DNA of 64,000 bases from Martinezella rhizogenes (GTDB taxonomy: Bacteria; Pseudomonadota; Alphaproteobacteria; Rhizobiales; Rhizobiaceae): positions 62,001-126,000 of the forward strand of contig NZ_JAPYZZ010000007.1 of NCBI RefSeq assembly GCF_027460065.1, given 5' to 3'. Within the stretch, counting starts at the first letter, position 1. Each line of letters begins with the position of its first letter. The position numbers and the translations under genes were made by a program. Below are positions 35,216 to 43,490 of the stretch, in pieces. Below the pieces are notes generated by a model. The model made no database searches and had not been told where the DNA came from. It worked only from the letters and a program-made list of their open reading frames with translations.

Positions 35216-35480
35216 TGTTTGCCTCTTATCGGTTCGATCGGTCAGCCGGCGGAATTTGCCGTGCCGAAGTTCTGGGTGATGACTGTACCCGGCCGCACAC
35301 CCTTTGAAACCCGGAGGTTCCGGGATGGGCATGCGCATTCCCAAGTGCTGCGGCGTCGCCATACATCGAAATGATGGGTGCCGCTCTAGTGTGACAGCGT
35401 TATGAAGACTGCCTGCCGTTCCAACCACATCGAACGCCTTCGGTTTTAAAAAAACACATGGCGGAGCGGTTAGAAACGAA

Positions 35481-35518
35481 CAAGGCCGTCAACCCATTGA
35501 AGGTCTTTGACGGCCTTG
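35481..35518 (-). terminator. Hairpin in the rpsB-tsf gap, probable attenuator
   Basis: A perfect 12-bp stem (CAAGGCCGTCAA/TTGACGGCCTTG) with a 14-base loop lies 57 bases after the rpsB stop. On the minus strand the bases after it are T-rich but interrupted, with a longer T-run about 25 bases further on. It would allow partial termination, lowering tsf expression relative to rpsB. Confidence 0.6.
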
Positions 35519-35574
35519 TCATATCCTGGTCGAGGAGACGGCGATCAAGAAATCGCCGCCAGACAGGGCCTAAA

Positions 35575-36342
35575 TCAGGCGCCAGCCTCGTCTTCGAGCG
35601 CGGGCTCGATCGGAGCTTCTTCGGCAGCGCCGATGTCGCGGCCGGAAGCGCCCTGCTGACGTGCGATACCGTCGATGGCAGCGCGGGCGATCAGGTCGCA
35701 ATAAAGCGAAATGGCGCGCGATGCGTCGTCGTTACCGGGGATCGGGTAGTCGATGTGATCCGGGTCGCAGTTCGAGTCAATGATCGCAACGACCGGAATG
35801 CCAAGACGCTTGGCTTCTTCGATCGCGATCTTTTCCTTGTTGGTGTCGATGATGAACATCAGGTCCGGAACGCCGCCCATATCGCGGATACCGCCGAGAG
35901 CCTTTTCAAGCTTTTCGCGCTCGCGCTCAAGGTTCAGGCGTTCCTTCTTGGAGTAGCCGGAAGCTTCCGAGTTCAGGATTTCGTCAACCTTGCGCAGACG
36001 CTGGATAGAGTTCGAGATGGTCTTCCAGTTGGTCATCATGCCGCCGAGCCAGCGGGAGTTGACGTAATACTGGGCCGAACGCTTTGCGCTGTCGGCGATG
36101 ATTTCCGACGCCTGGCGCTTGGTGCCAACGAACAGAACGCGGCCGCCACGGGCAACGGTGTCGGACACGACCTGAAGGGCGCGCGACAGCATCGGAACGG
36201 TCTGGGCCAGATCGATGATGTGGATGTTGTTACGGTCGCCGAAGATGTACGGCTTCATCTTCGGGTTCCAGCGGTGCGTCTGGTGGCCAAAGTGAACACC
36301 AGCTTCGAGAAGCTGGCGCATAGAAAAATCGGGCAATGCCAT
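35575..36342 (-). CDS. rpsB: 30S ribosomal protein S2
   Basis: A 255-residue protein with both S2 signatures: [20 protein letters not shown] near the N-terminus and [20 protein letters not shown]. It binds the platform side of the 30S subunit and is needed for recruitment of S1. The C-terminus carries an acidic tail ([17 protein letters not shown]). The 192 bases upstream to the end of eipB must hold its promoter and leader; I do not recognise a known leader motif there. Confidence 0.97.
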   Translation of the reverse strand: MALPDFSMRQLLEAGVHFGHQTHRWNPKMKPYIFGDRNNIHIIDLAQTVPMLSRALQVVSDTVARGGRVLFVGTKRQASEIIADSAKRSAQYYVNSRWLGGMMTNWKTISNSIQRLRKVDEILNSEASGYSKKERLNLEREREKLEKALGGIRDMGGVPDLMFIIDTNKEKIAIEEAKRLGIPVVAIIDSNCDPDHIDYPIPGNDDASRAISLYCDLIARAAIDGIARQQGASGRDIGAAEEAPIEPALEDEAGA

Positions 36343-36534
36343 GCCTTGTTACTCCTTTTCCGGTTTAACCCCCGCGAAGCGAACAGCACCGATTTTCATC
36401 GATACCACCGGGCGGAACGGACCGGATTTCTCCCGGAACATCCCAAGCTTCGCGTGTGGAATGGTGAGCCGCATACAGTCGCCTGCATGAAAATGCAAGC
36501 ATTTATGCGAAAAAATCGCTCAAATAGCCGCGTT

Positions 36535-37377
36535 TCAGCGGACTGGCTTGCTTTCGCAGGTTTCGGGCTTGAGAATATCAAGTTTCGCAAGCTTCCCCGT
36601 CAGAACGAAATCGCCGTAATCCATCGTCAGATCGCGGGTGATTCCGTTTTCGTAAAGCTTGAACGACATGCGGTAGATCGGAAGGGCGTCGGTGCCGGTC
36701 TTGTCGTTGTAATAAGCGATGGTCACCGGCCAGAAAGCGGCCTTGGCGAATTCGCCAGCCTTGCCGGCGTCGGCATCTCCATCCTTCGGCATCTGCGACT
36801 TGCCGACAAGCGTGGACGTGATCAGGCTTTCATCACCGTCATCCGAACCATCGAAAATGCGCGATTCGAAGATGCGTTTTCCCTGTTTCGCATGCTCGAT
36901 GACCTGGAACATGTGCTGCGTCGGGAATTCGCTGGCGACGAGACTGACTTGACGGGCATCCGGCCGGGTCAGATCAACCTTCACGCCATCGGTGCCGTCA
37001 ATTGCAGCCCCCTGCACTTCCTTGTCCAGCTTGTCGTCGGTGTAGGACTTGGTTTCGAAGGTGAATTTCTTGGCAGCCAGGTCCTCGAAGGTCTTGGTCT
37101 GCTGGTCGGTCATGCGAACCGCATCGCCGGTGTTGATCTGCGTCACGAAACGGAAATCCGTCTTGTAACCCTGACAGGCCGAGCCGGTGAATTCATAAAC
37201 CATGCGGCCGGTCATGCCCTCGATGCCGGAGCGGTCCGACGCATCTTTAAGTTCGAGATCGTAGACGGCGCGATGGGCGACGAGATCAGGAACCGCGATG
37301 GGCAAGGCATTGGCAGCGTTTGACAGGCCGGTCATAAGCCCTGTTGCGGCAACGAAGCCAAGCGTCCTGACAAACAT
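36535..37377 (-). CDS. eipB: Cell envelope integrity protein EipB-like (DUF1849)
   Basis: The 280-residue exported protein starts at 37377 behind AGGAG and has a signal peptide (MFVRTLGFVAATGLMTGLSN, cleaved near ANA). The mature chain reads VPDLVAHRAVYDLELKDASD and GRMVYEFTGSACQGYKTDFR. One Cys near the start and one near the end (PETCESK) fit the single disulfide known in Brucella EipB, a periplasmic beta-spiral protein required for envelope integrity. It is read toward rpsB but with its own spacing of 192 bases. Confidence 0.85.
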   Translation of the reverse strand: MFVRTLGFVAATGLMTGLSNAANALPIAVPDLVAHRAVYDLELKDASDRSGIEGMTGRMVYEFTGSACQGYKTDFRFVTQINTGDAVRMTDQQTKTFEDLAAKKFTFETKSYTDDKLDKEVQGAAIDGTDGVKVDLTRPDARQVSLVASEFPTQHMFQVIEHAKQGKRIFESRIFDGSDDGDESLITSTLVGKSQMPKDGDADAGKAGEFAKAAFWPVTIAYYNDKTGTDALPIYRMSFKLYENGITRDLTMDYGDFVLTGKLAKLDILKPETCESKPVR

Positions 37378-37493
37378 GCAATATCTCCTGTTGGACTCGC
37401 TGCTCATATTGTACAAGCAACCGCCCGGCTTTTGGATCAACATCTTCTGAATGCCGGATTCTTGAAGGATTTACAACAAAACCGGAGACGAAA

Positions 37494-37964
37494 ATGTCTG
37501 ACGTCATCGAAGGCCGCCTCAAGGAACTTGGCTTTACGCTTCCAGTCGCGGCAGCACCAGCCGCAAACTACGTTCCGTTCACCATCAGCGGCAATCTTCT
37601 CTATGTATCAGGTCAACTGCCGATGGAATCGGGCAAGATTGCGGTGACGGGCCTTGTTGGCCGCGATGTCGACGTTGCAAGCGCCCAGCGCGCGGCCGAA
37701 TTATGCGCCGTCAACATTCTCGCACAGGTCAAGGCCGCATTGAATGGCGACCTCTCGAAAATCCGCCGCGTCGTCAAGCTGAACGGCTTCGTTGCCTCCG
37801 TTCCGGAGTTCGTGGAGCAGCATCTCGTCATCAACGGCGCTTCCAATCTTATTGCCACTGTTCTCGGTGAACCCGGCAGACATGCCCGTGCCGCCGTCGG
37901 CATGGCCTGCCTGCCCTTCAATGCGTCAGTCGAAATCGACGCCATCGTGGAAATCGACGTATGA
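37494..37964 (+). CDS. RidA family protein
   Basis: A 156-residue YjgF/YER057c/UK114-family protein: YVPFTISGNLLYVSGQLPME and AQRAAELCAVNILAQVKAAL. RidA proteins hydrolyse reactive enamine/imine intermediates from amino-acid metabolism. The family Arg that binds the carboxylate could be in GEPGRHARAAVGMACLP. An ATG at 37494 follows CGGAGAC. The stop overlaps the next gene by four bases, so it heads a four-gene operon. Confidence 0.85.
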   Translation: MSDVIEGRLKELGFTLPVAAAPAANYVPFTISGNLLYVSGQLPMESGKIAVTGLVGRDVDVASAQRAAELCAVNILAQVKAALNGDLSKIRRVVKLNGFVASVPEFVEQHLVINGASNLIATVLGEPGRHARAAVGMACLPFNASVEIDAIVEIDV

Positions 37965-38701
37965 CGCTCAAGCTTTCCTGGCTGACGGCGCAACCCGTCG
38001 CCCATCGCGGTTATCATGATCTCAACAAGGCGGTCTGGGAAAACACGATTTCCGCCTTTTCCCGCGCCATTGAGGCCGGTTTCGCCATCGAATGCGACGT
38101 GCAGCTGGCCGCCGACAGCGTGCCGGTGGTTTTCCATGACCACGATCTGGAAAGGCTGGCCGGCATCAAGGGTGATGTGCGTGAACGCACGTCGGCGGAA
38201 CTGGCGATGCTCTCCGTTGGACAGACCAAGGACCGCGTCCCCACCCTCAAGCAGCTTCTGACACTCTGCGCCGGCAAGGTGCCGCTCGTCATCGAGCTGA
38301 AAGGCCGTGAAGGCGAAGGCGTCGACGATGGTTTTGCCGAGGCGGTGCTGGAAGACCTCGAGGGCTACAAGGGCCATGTGGCGCTGATGAGCTTCGATCA
38401 TCATCTGCTGAAGGACCTGAAGGCCGCAGGCTCACCCTGGCCGCTCGGGCTGACGGCGGAAGGCGACAAGCCGGAAGACTTCTTTAGGCATGACGAAGCG
38501 ATGCAGCTGGGACTCGATTTCATCTCCTATCATTGGGGTCATCTGCCCAACAGCTTCATCGAGGCGCAAAGAAAACTCGGGCTTCCAGTGATTACCTGGA
38601 CGGTAAGGGATGAAAATGCGCGCGCGACTACCTATAAATATGCGGACCAGATGACATTCGAAGGTTTCGACCCGAGAGAGAACCCATCCGCCACGGCATG
38701 A
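37961..38701 (+). CDS. Glycerophosphodiester phosphodiesterase family protein
   Basis: A 246-residue TIM-barrel phosphodiesterase. Catalytic H15-R16 (VAHRGYHD), metal ligands E44 and D46 (FAIECDVQ) and H59 (VFHDHDL) are all present, with KVPLVIELKG on the next strand. No signal peptide, so it is probably cytosolic and hydrolyses glycerophosphodiesters from phospholipid turnover. It overlaps genes on both sides by four bases. Confidence 0.9.
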   Translation: MTLKLSWLTAQPVAHRGYHDLNKAVWENTISAFSRAIEAGFAIECDVQLAADSVPVVFHDHDLERLAGIKGDVRERTSAELAMLSVGQTKDRVPTLKQLLTLCAGKVPLVIELKGREGEGVDDGFAEAVLEDLEGYKGHVALMSFDHHLLKDLKAAGSPWPLGLTAEGDKPEDFFRHDEAMQLGLDFISYHWGHLPNSFIEAQRKLGLPVITWTVRDENARATTYKYADQMTFEGFDPRENPSATA

Positions 38702-39897
38702 CAGACGATTATTCCATACGCGTTGCGCAATCCTTCACGGATATCGCTCCGGAAAGCTGGAACCAGCTTTCCGGAGTTTCACGCGACACGTTAGAAAAAT
38801 ATTACAACCCCTTTATTTCCCATGCATTTTTATCCTCCATGGAAGATTCCGGCTCGGCGACGGCAAAGACCGGCTGGCTTGGACATCACATGCTGCTGGA
38901 AGATGCCGTGGGAACGCTCGTCGGCGCCGTGCCGGCCTATCTGAAGAACCACAGTCAGGGCGAATATGTCTTCGACCACGGCTGGGCGGACGCTTTTGAA
39001 CGGGCCGGCGGCCATTATTATCCAAAGCTGCAATGTTCGGTTCCCTTCACGCCTGCGACCGGGCCGAGGCTGCTCATCTCCGAAACCGTGGACGCCAAGC
39101 GCTTCAAGCCGCTTCTGGCCTCCGGCCTGGCGCAGGTGACCGAAAAGATCGGTGTTTCCTCCGCGCATGTCACGTTTCTGGAAGAGGATGATCTGTCCGC
39201 CCTGCTCCCGCGCGATTTCCTGCATCGGACCGACCAGCAGTTTCACTTCATCAATGACGGCTATCGTGACCACGATGATTTTCTCGAAGCCCTTTCCTCG
39301 CGCAAACGCAAGGGGCTGAAAAAGGAACGCCGCGCGGCGCTGGAACATGGCATCGAAATCGACTGGCTGACCGGAAGCGATCTGACCGAGGATATCTGGG
39401 ATCAGTTCTTCGCCTTCTACATGGATACCGGCAGTCGCAAATGGGGCCGGCCCTATCTGACGCGCAAGTTTTATTCGCTGATCGGCGAACGCATGGCTGA
39501 TGATGTGCTGCTGGTGATGGCGAAACGCGAGGGGCGCTACATTGCCGGGGCGATCAACTTTATCGGTTCGGATGCGCTTTATGGCCGCCACTGGGGCTGC
39601 ATCGAGGACCATCCCTTCCTGCATTTCGAGGTCTGTTACCATCAGGCGATCGATTTCGCGCTGGCAAAGGGATTGAAACGGGTCGAAGCCGGTGCCCAGG
39701 GTGAACACAAGCTGGCGCGTGGTTATGTGCCGGTCACGACCCATTCGGCGCATTTCATCGCCCATCCGGGCCTGCGCCGCGCCATTGCCGATTATCTTCA
39801 GCGCGAACGCGAAGAAGTCGAGCATATCGGCGATTATCTTGACGAACACACGCCCTTCCGCAAGGGCGAGAGACAGGAACACGAACCGGACGCATAG
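38698..39897 (+). CDS. GNAT/FemAB-like acyltransferase family protein (DUF482)
   Basis: A 399-residue protein of the PF04339-type family that has a GNAT/FemAB-like fold: WNQLSGVSRDTLEKYYNPFI at the N-terminus, SSRKRKGLKKERRAALEHGI, GSRKWGRPYLTRKFYSLIGE and GAQGEHKLARGYVPVTTHSA. These proteins are conserved in alphaproteobacteria but their acceptor is unknown. The start overlaps the GDPD gene by four bases and the HIT gene follows 21 bases later. Confidence 0.8.
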   Translation: MTDDYSIRVAQSFTDIAPESWNQLSGVSRDTLEKYYNPFISHAFLSSMEDSGSATAKTGWLGHHMLLEDAVGTLVGAVPAYLKNHSQGEYVFDHGWADAFERAGGHYYPKLQCSVPFTPATGPRLLISETVDAKRFKPLLASGLAQVTEKIGVSSAHVTFLEEDDLSALLPRDFLHRTDQQFHFINDGYRDHDDFLEALSSRKRKGLKKERRAALEHGIEIDWLTGSDLTEDIWDQFFAFYMDTGSRKWGRPYLTRKFYSLIGERMADDVLLVMAKREGRYIAGAINFIGSDALYGRHWGCIEDHPFLHFEVCYHQAIDFALAKGLKRVEAGAQGEHKLARGYVPVTTHSAHFIAHPGLRRAIADYLQREREEVEHIGDYLDEHTPFRKGERQEHEPDA

Positions 39898-39918
39898 TCC
39901 GCGATGAGGAGATCACCG

Positions 39919-40347
39919 ATGACCAGCGCCTATGACGACAACAATATCTTCGCGAAAATCCTGCGAGGCGAAATTCCCAGCCACAAGCTTTACGAAGATG
40001 AGCATACGCTGGCCTTCATGGATGTGATGCCGCAGGCCCCCGGCCATCTGCTCGTCGTTCCGAAAACGGGTTCGCGCAACCTGCTCGATGCCGACCCGGA
40101 AGTGCTGGCGAAAACCATTCCCGTGGTGCAGAAACTCGCCGTGGCCGCCAAGGAAGCGTTCGATGCGGATGGCGTCTTCATCGCCCAGTTCAACGAACCG
40201 GCAGCCGGCCAGACGGTGTTCCACCTGCATTTCCACGTCATTCCGCGCAAGGAAGGCGAACCGCTGAAGCCGCATTCCGGCGTGACGGCCGATGGCGAGG
40301 TGCTGAAGGCTCATGCGGAGAAGATCAAGGCAGCGCTCGCTTCGTAA
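39919..40347 (+). CDS. HIT family nucleotide-binding hydrolase
   Basis: From the ATG at 39919 (AGGAG eight bases upstream) the protein is 142 residues with the histidine triad H102-x-H104-x-H106 in VFHLHFHVIPR and an N-terminal DNNIFAKILRGEIPSHKLYE. HINT-type proteins hydrolyse nucleoside phosphoramidates or aminoacyl-AMPs. An ATG at 39904 is less likely because it lies before the ribosome-binding site. Last gene of the ridA operon. Confidence 0.92.
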   Translation: MTSAYDDNNIFAKILRGEIPSHKLYEDEHTLAFMDVMPQAPGHLLVVPKTGSRNLLDADPEVLAKTIPVVQKLAVAAKEAFDADGVFIAQFNEPAAGQTVFHLHFHVIPRKEGEPLKPHSGVTADGEVLKAHAEKIKAALAS

Positions 40348-40365
40348 CGCTGGCTAAACAGGCAA

Positions 40366-40451
40366 CGTCATCCTCGGCCTTGTGCCGAGGATCTAACCAC
40401 GTATCGTGAAATCAATCGGTTGCAGATGCTCGGGACACGCCGAGCATGACG
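40366..40451. repeat. REP-like palindromic intergenic element
   Basis: An 86-base inverted element. The outer arms are CGTCATCCTCGG and CCGAGCATGACG (one mismatch). Nested inside are CCTCGGC..GCCGAGG (40372-40390) and a second small hairpin TGCTCGG..CCGAGCA (40427-40447). CGTCATCCTCGG-type palindromes are a recurrent class in rhizobial and Agrobacterium gaps. It lies between two converging genes (HIT and DUF1989). Confidence 0.65.
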
Positions 40452-40469
40452 GAGGAGAGGTTTTCCGAC

Positions 40470-41324
40470 CTATCGCTCCCCAGGACGGTAGGCATTCCGT
40501 TCCGGCCACGGCCAGCCCTCAAGCACCGCCATATCCGGCCGGAATATTTCCACCTTCAGCGGATAACAGGCCGCCGTGTCGCTTGAATGCGTGGCGCTGC
40601 AGTCGCCGCCGGGGCACGCGGAAAGCGCGCCGATGAGGTCGATTTCCGCGAAAAATTCCAGATAGTCGCCGGGCCGCACCGGGCTTGCCTTCATGAAGTA
40701 CTGGTGTGTATCGCGGGTGAAGCCGGTGCACATGAAGACATTCAACACATCATGCACATGCGGCTCGGCCTCGCGGAATGACAGGCCTTTGGCGGAAGCG
40801 AGAGCGTTCGTCAGGTTCGAATGGCAGCAATGGTGGTAGTCCCCGCCGCTCAAGAGCTTGTTGGTATAGGGATCGCAACGGGTGCCGATCACATCATGCA
40901 CACCGCCGCCATCCCCGTCGAAGCCATACCATGACAGCGTATCATGGGTGATGGTCGCCATCGGCCGAAGTGATGGCAGGTTACTCCACAACCGGTTGCC
41001 GACGGAAACATGGGTGGCATGCAGCGCGCGCGTCTTGCCGCTGAAAAAGCGCTCGTTCAGATCATGAGCATTCCAGAGGTTCAAATCTCCGACCTGCGGC
41101 CCTTCCATGCTGACGATGCGGAAAAAATGCCCTTTGGGGACAGTGAAGGTGCGGCCGTCGCGCGGGGGCACGATGACTTCATCGATCTTCTCCATGCCGT
41201 TTTTTGCCTGTTCCAGACGCGCAAGGTCCGGTACTTCAAGCGTGCCGTTCGGATAAACAACGACGGGACGGATGGCACGGCGCTCGGCGGCATCCACGGG
41301 TTCGGCAGCAGGCATGATGGTCAT
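40470..41324 (-). CDS. Urea-carboxylase-associated family protein (DUF1989)
   Basis: A 284-residue DUF1989 protein: VPKGHFFRIVSMEGPQVGDL, NERFFSGKTRALHATHVSVG, GTRCDPYTNKLLSGGDYHHC and VLNVFMCTGFTRDTHQYFMK. Clustered Cys and His residues (DYHHCCHSN) suggest a metal site. Relatives sit next to urea carboxylase or guanidine/carboxyguanidine degradation genes, but no such gene is near here. It faces a LysR-type regulator across 110 bases, which probably controls it. Confidence 0.8.
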   Translation of the reverse strand: MTIMPAAEPVDAAERRAIRPVVVYPNGTLEVPDLARLEQAKNGMEKIDEVIVPPRDGRTFTVPKGHFFRIVSMEGPQVGDLNLWNAHDLNERFFSGKTRALHATHVSVGNRLWSNLPSLRPMATITHDTLSWYGFDGDGGGVHDVIGTRCDPYTNKLLSGGDYHHCCHSNLTNALASAKGLSFREAEPHVHDVLNVFMCTGFTRDTHQYFMKASPVRPGDYLEFFAEIDLIGALSACPGGDCSATHSSDTAACYPLKVEIFRPDMAVLEGWPWPERNAYRPGER

Positions 41325-41434
41325 GAAATCCTCGGAGAAAGACGTTATCGACCTGATAATTGCGCGATGGCCACCCCGCTGACAAGACGGGTTTTTCTTG
41401 CGCTCAGCCCAAGCCTCACTTACCCTAATGGATC

Positions 41435-42301
41435 ATGACACTGCCGCCACTTGCCACCCTTCGTGCTTTCGAATCCGCCGCCAGAAAGGCAAGTTTTGCC
41501 CTGGCCGCGCAGGAGCTCGGCATGACGGCGACCGCAGTAAGCCAGCATGTACGCAATCTGGAGGCATGGCTTGGGGTAGCGCTTTTCGAGCGCCATGCGC
41601 GCGGCGTCAGGCTTACGCCGGCCGGAAGGGAATTTGGCAACACGGTCTCCGGCAGCCTGCGGCAGATCGCTTCCGGCGCGGAACGCCTCCGCCGGGGTAA
41701 CGAGCGCATGACCGTGCGCCTTGCCAGCCTGCCTTCGGTGGTGGCACATTTTCTCACCCCCCGGCTGCCCCGTTTCCGGGCCTTGCATCCCGACATACAG
41801 GTGTCGATCAGCTATTCTGGGTCACAGCATGCAAGCGCGCCAGATATCACCATCGGGCATGGGATATCCTTCGGGGAAAATGCCGTGGCCCTTTTCAGCG
41901 CCGAAACACGCCCAACCTGCGCGCCCAGCTATGTCCCCAATGCTGGTCCCTTCAGTGATGAGGCGAGCCTGTTGGGATCGGAACTGTTGCATGATGACAC
42001 CGAGACTGCCTGGCGTGACTGGTTTGCGGTTGGCGATATGTCGCTGCCCTATGGTGCAGGTCCGATTTTTGCGGATTTCAATCTGCTGGTTACGGCCTTG
42101 AAGGCGGGACAAGGGATAGGCCTCTGCCCGACGGCGCTTCTTCGTGAAGAGATCGCGGAGGGCCAGCTGACCGTACTTTTCGACCGGGCCGTCGATACGG
42201 ATAAATATTACTGGCTGATGGAGACGTATGATATGACCGCATCGGCGCGCCTTCTCGCAGACTGGCTGGTGGCGGAAGCGCATGGGAGCGACCTGACCTA
42301 G
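41435..42301 (+). CDS. LysR family transcriptional regulator, GcvA-like
   Basis: The 288-residue regulator has an N-terminal helix-turn-helix (LRAFESAARKASFALAAQEL, then GMTATAVSQHVRNLE) and GVRLTPAGREFGNTV, the GcvA-subfamily pattern. The C-terminal periplasmic-binding-like domain has VRLASLPSVVAHFLTPRLPR and GQGIGLCPTALLREEIAEGQ. It is divergent from the DUF1989 gene and convergent with azlD. It most likely activates the DUF1989 gene; the effector is unknown. Confidence 0.88.
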   Translation: MTLPPLATLRAFESAARKASFALAAQELGMTATAVSQHVRNLEAWLGVALFERHARGVRLTPAGREFGNTVSGSLRQIASGAERLRRGNERMTVRLASLPSVVAHFLTPRLPRFRALHPDIQVSISYSGSQHASAPDITIGHGISFGENAVALFSAETRPTCAPSYVPNAGPFSDEASLLGSELLHDDTETAWRDWFAVGDMSLPYGAGPIFADFNLLVTALKAGQGIGLCPTALLREEIAEGQLTVLFDRAVDTDKYYWLMETYDMTASARLLADWLVAEAHGSDLT

Positions 42302-42313
42302 AACAAGCAGGCA

Positions 42314-42658
42314 TTAAAAACCGCGCAAGAACAGCCCACCCGCCAGAAGCGCAATCGGAACCACCACCCCGACGATGACGCGCTGCCCTGCTACCAGAAA
42401 TGCGATGAAACCGAGGGCGGCCGCGCCGATGCGCAGCCACATGGGCGACGCTTCCAGCGATCCCGTTGGAAAGACGATAAGCTTGGCGGTGACGGCCATG
42501 ACAAGTGCGGTGGCAACCGCCCTCACCCAATAAAGTGCTTCGGAATCCTCTTTCAACCGGTTACCGGCGAGGACGCCGAGCCAGCGCCAAAAATCGGTCG
42601 CCAGCCAACCGGCAATGGCGATGAACAGATAGGGCGCCCACCAGTTTTCGGTCATCAT
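42314..42658 (-). CDS. azlD: AzlD family branched-chain amino acid exporter subunit
   Basis: The 114-residue protein has about four membrane helices: WWAPYLFIAIAGWLATDFWR, then ALYWVRAVATALVMAVTAKL. AzlD is the small partner of AzlC in exporting branched-chain amino acids. Start at 42658, in a four-base overlap with the azlC stop. A longer open frame upstream lies inside azlC and is not used. Confidence 0.85.
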   Translation of the reverse strand: MMTENWWAPYLFIAIAGWLATDFWRWLGVLAGNRLKEDSEALYWVRAVATALVMAVTAKLIVFPTGSLEASPMWLRIGAAALGFIAFLVAGQRVIVGVVVPIALLAGGLFLRGF

Positions 42659-43413
42659 GGCTCGCCCTCCGGTGACACGGGTTTGATCCGGCGGCGAAAG
42701 ACGAAGCGGTCGATCACATAGGCCAAAGTGCCGCCACCGATACCGGCATAGAGAATATCGAATTCCGGCGCGACCATCGCAAAGGCGGGTCCGGCAATCA
42801 CGCCGATGACGAAGGCGACCTTGACGACGGAATGGCGGGCCGAGGCCCAGATGGATGCGATGAAATAGACCGGTGTCAGAAAGAACAGGACACCAGCAAC
42901 CAGCGGCGGAAACGCGGCGACCACGCCATAACACAGGCCAACAATGATGGCGTTGACGACCGTGAGCGTGATGCCGAAACCGGCGAACCAGGCGGCGCGT
43001 GCCTCACGCGGCACCTTAGAGAGATTTTGCGTCGCAAAGACCCAGGCCGTGATCGCGACGAAATGGGAAAGAAACAGCAAGAACCATGTCGGTGTCTTTG
43101 CGCCGCGCATTTCCGGAACGATGGAGGCGACCATCGGCATCATCCGGACCGAAGACAGCGTGACCGCCAGAAAACAGGCGGCAAGGTTGGCGCCGCCGAC
43201 CATGGAGCCGATCAGGATCATCTTCGCCGGCAAGGCCCAGATGGCAAGCGTCATGAACACCGCTTCGCCGCGCGCCACCCCGGATTCCAGCGCAAAGGCG
43301 CTGAAACCGACGAAAGATGTCATGAGAATGAGCGAGGGTAGCGAGAAGATGCCCCGCATTCCCCGGAAGAACCAGCCGCTGAGGGGGATGACTTCGCTTT
43401 CGGCAGTCTGCAT
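42655..43413 (-). CDS. azlC: AzlC family branched-chain amino acid exporter subunit
   Basis: From the ATG at 43413 the protein is 252 residues with multiple membrane helices and the AzlC pattern: FVGFSAFALESGVARGEAVF, WALPAKMILIGSMVGGANLA and LSSVRMMPMVASIVPEMRG. With AzlD it forms the inner-membrane exporter. Overlapped with azlD and 77 bases downstream of the clpA stop on the same strand. Confidence 0.88.
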   Translation of the reverse strand: MQTAESEVIPLSGWFFRGMRGIFSLPSLILMTSFVGFSAFALESGVARGEAVFMTLAIWALPAKMILIGSMVGGANLAACFLAVTLSSVRMMPMVASIVPEMRGAKTPTWFLLFLSHFVAITAWVFATQNLSKVPREARAAWFAGFGITLTVVNAIIVGLCYGVVAAFPPLVAGVLFFLTPVYFIASIWASARHSVVKVAFVIGVIAGPAFAMVAPEFDILYAGIGGGTLAYVIDRFVFRRRIKPVSPEGEP

Positions 43414-43490
43414 TTGAATTCCATCAGGAACGGACAGGCATGAAAATGCCGGGCTCTCGCCCGGCATCGTCTATCGGTCAAAGACCCGCA

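Noticed and set aside
35458..37323. A 621-codon plus-strand frame across rpsB and eipB
   Set aside because: It is antisense to two clearly real genes and runs through the rpsB-tsf hairpin; composition is that of a shadow frame.
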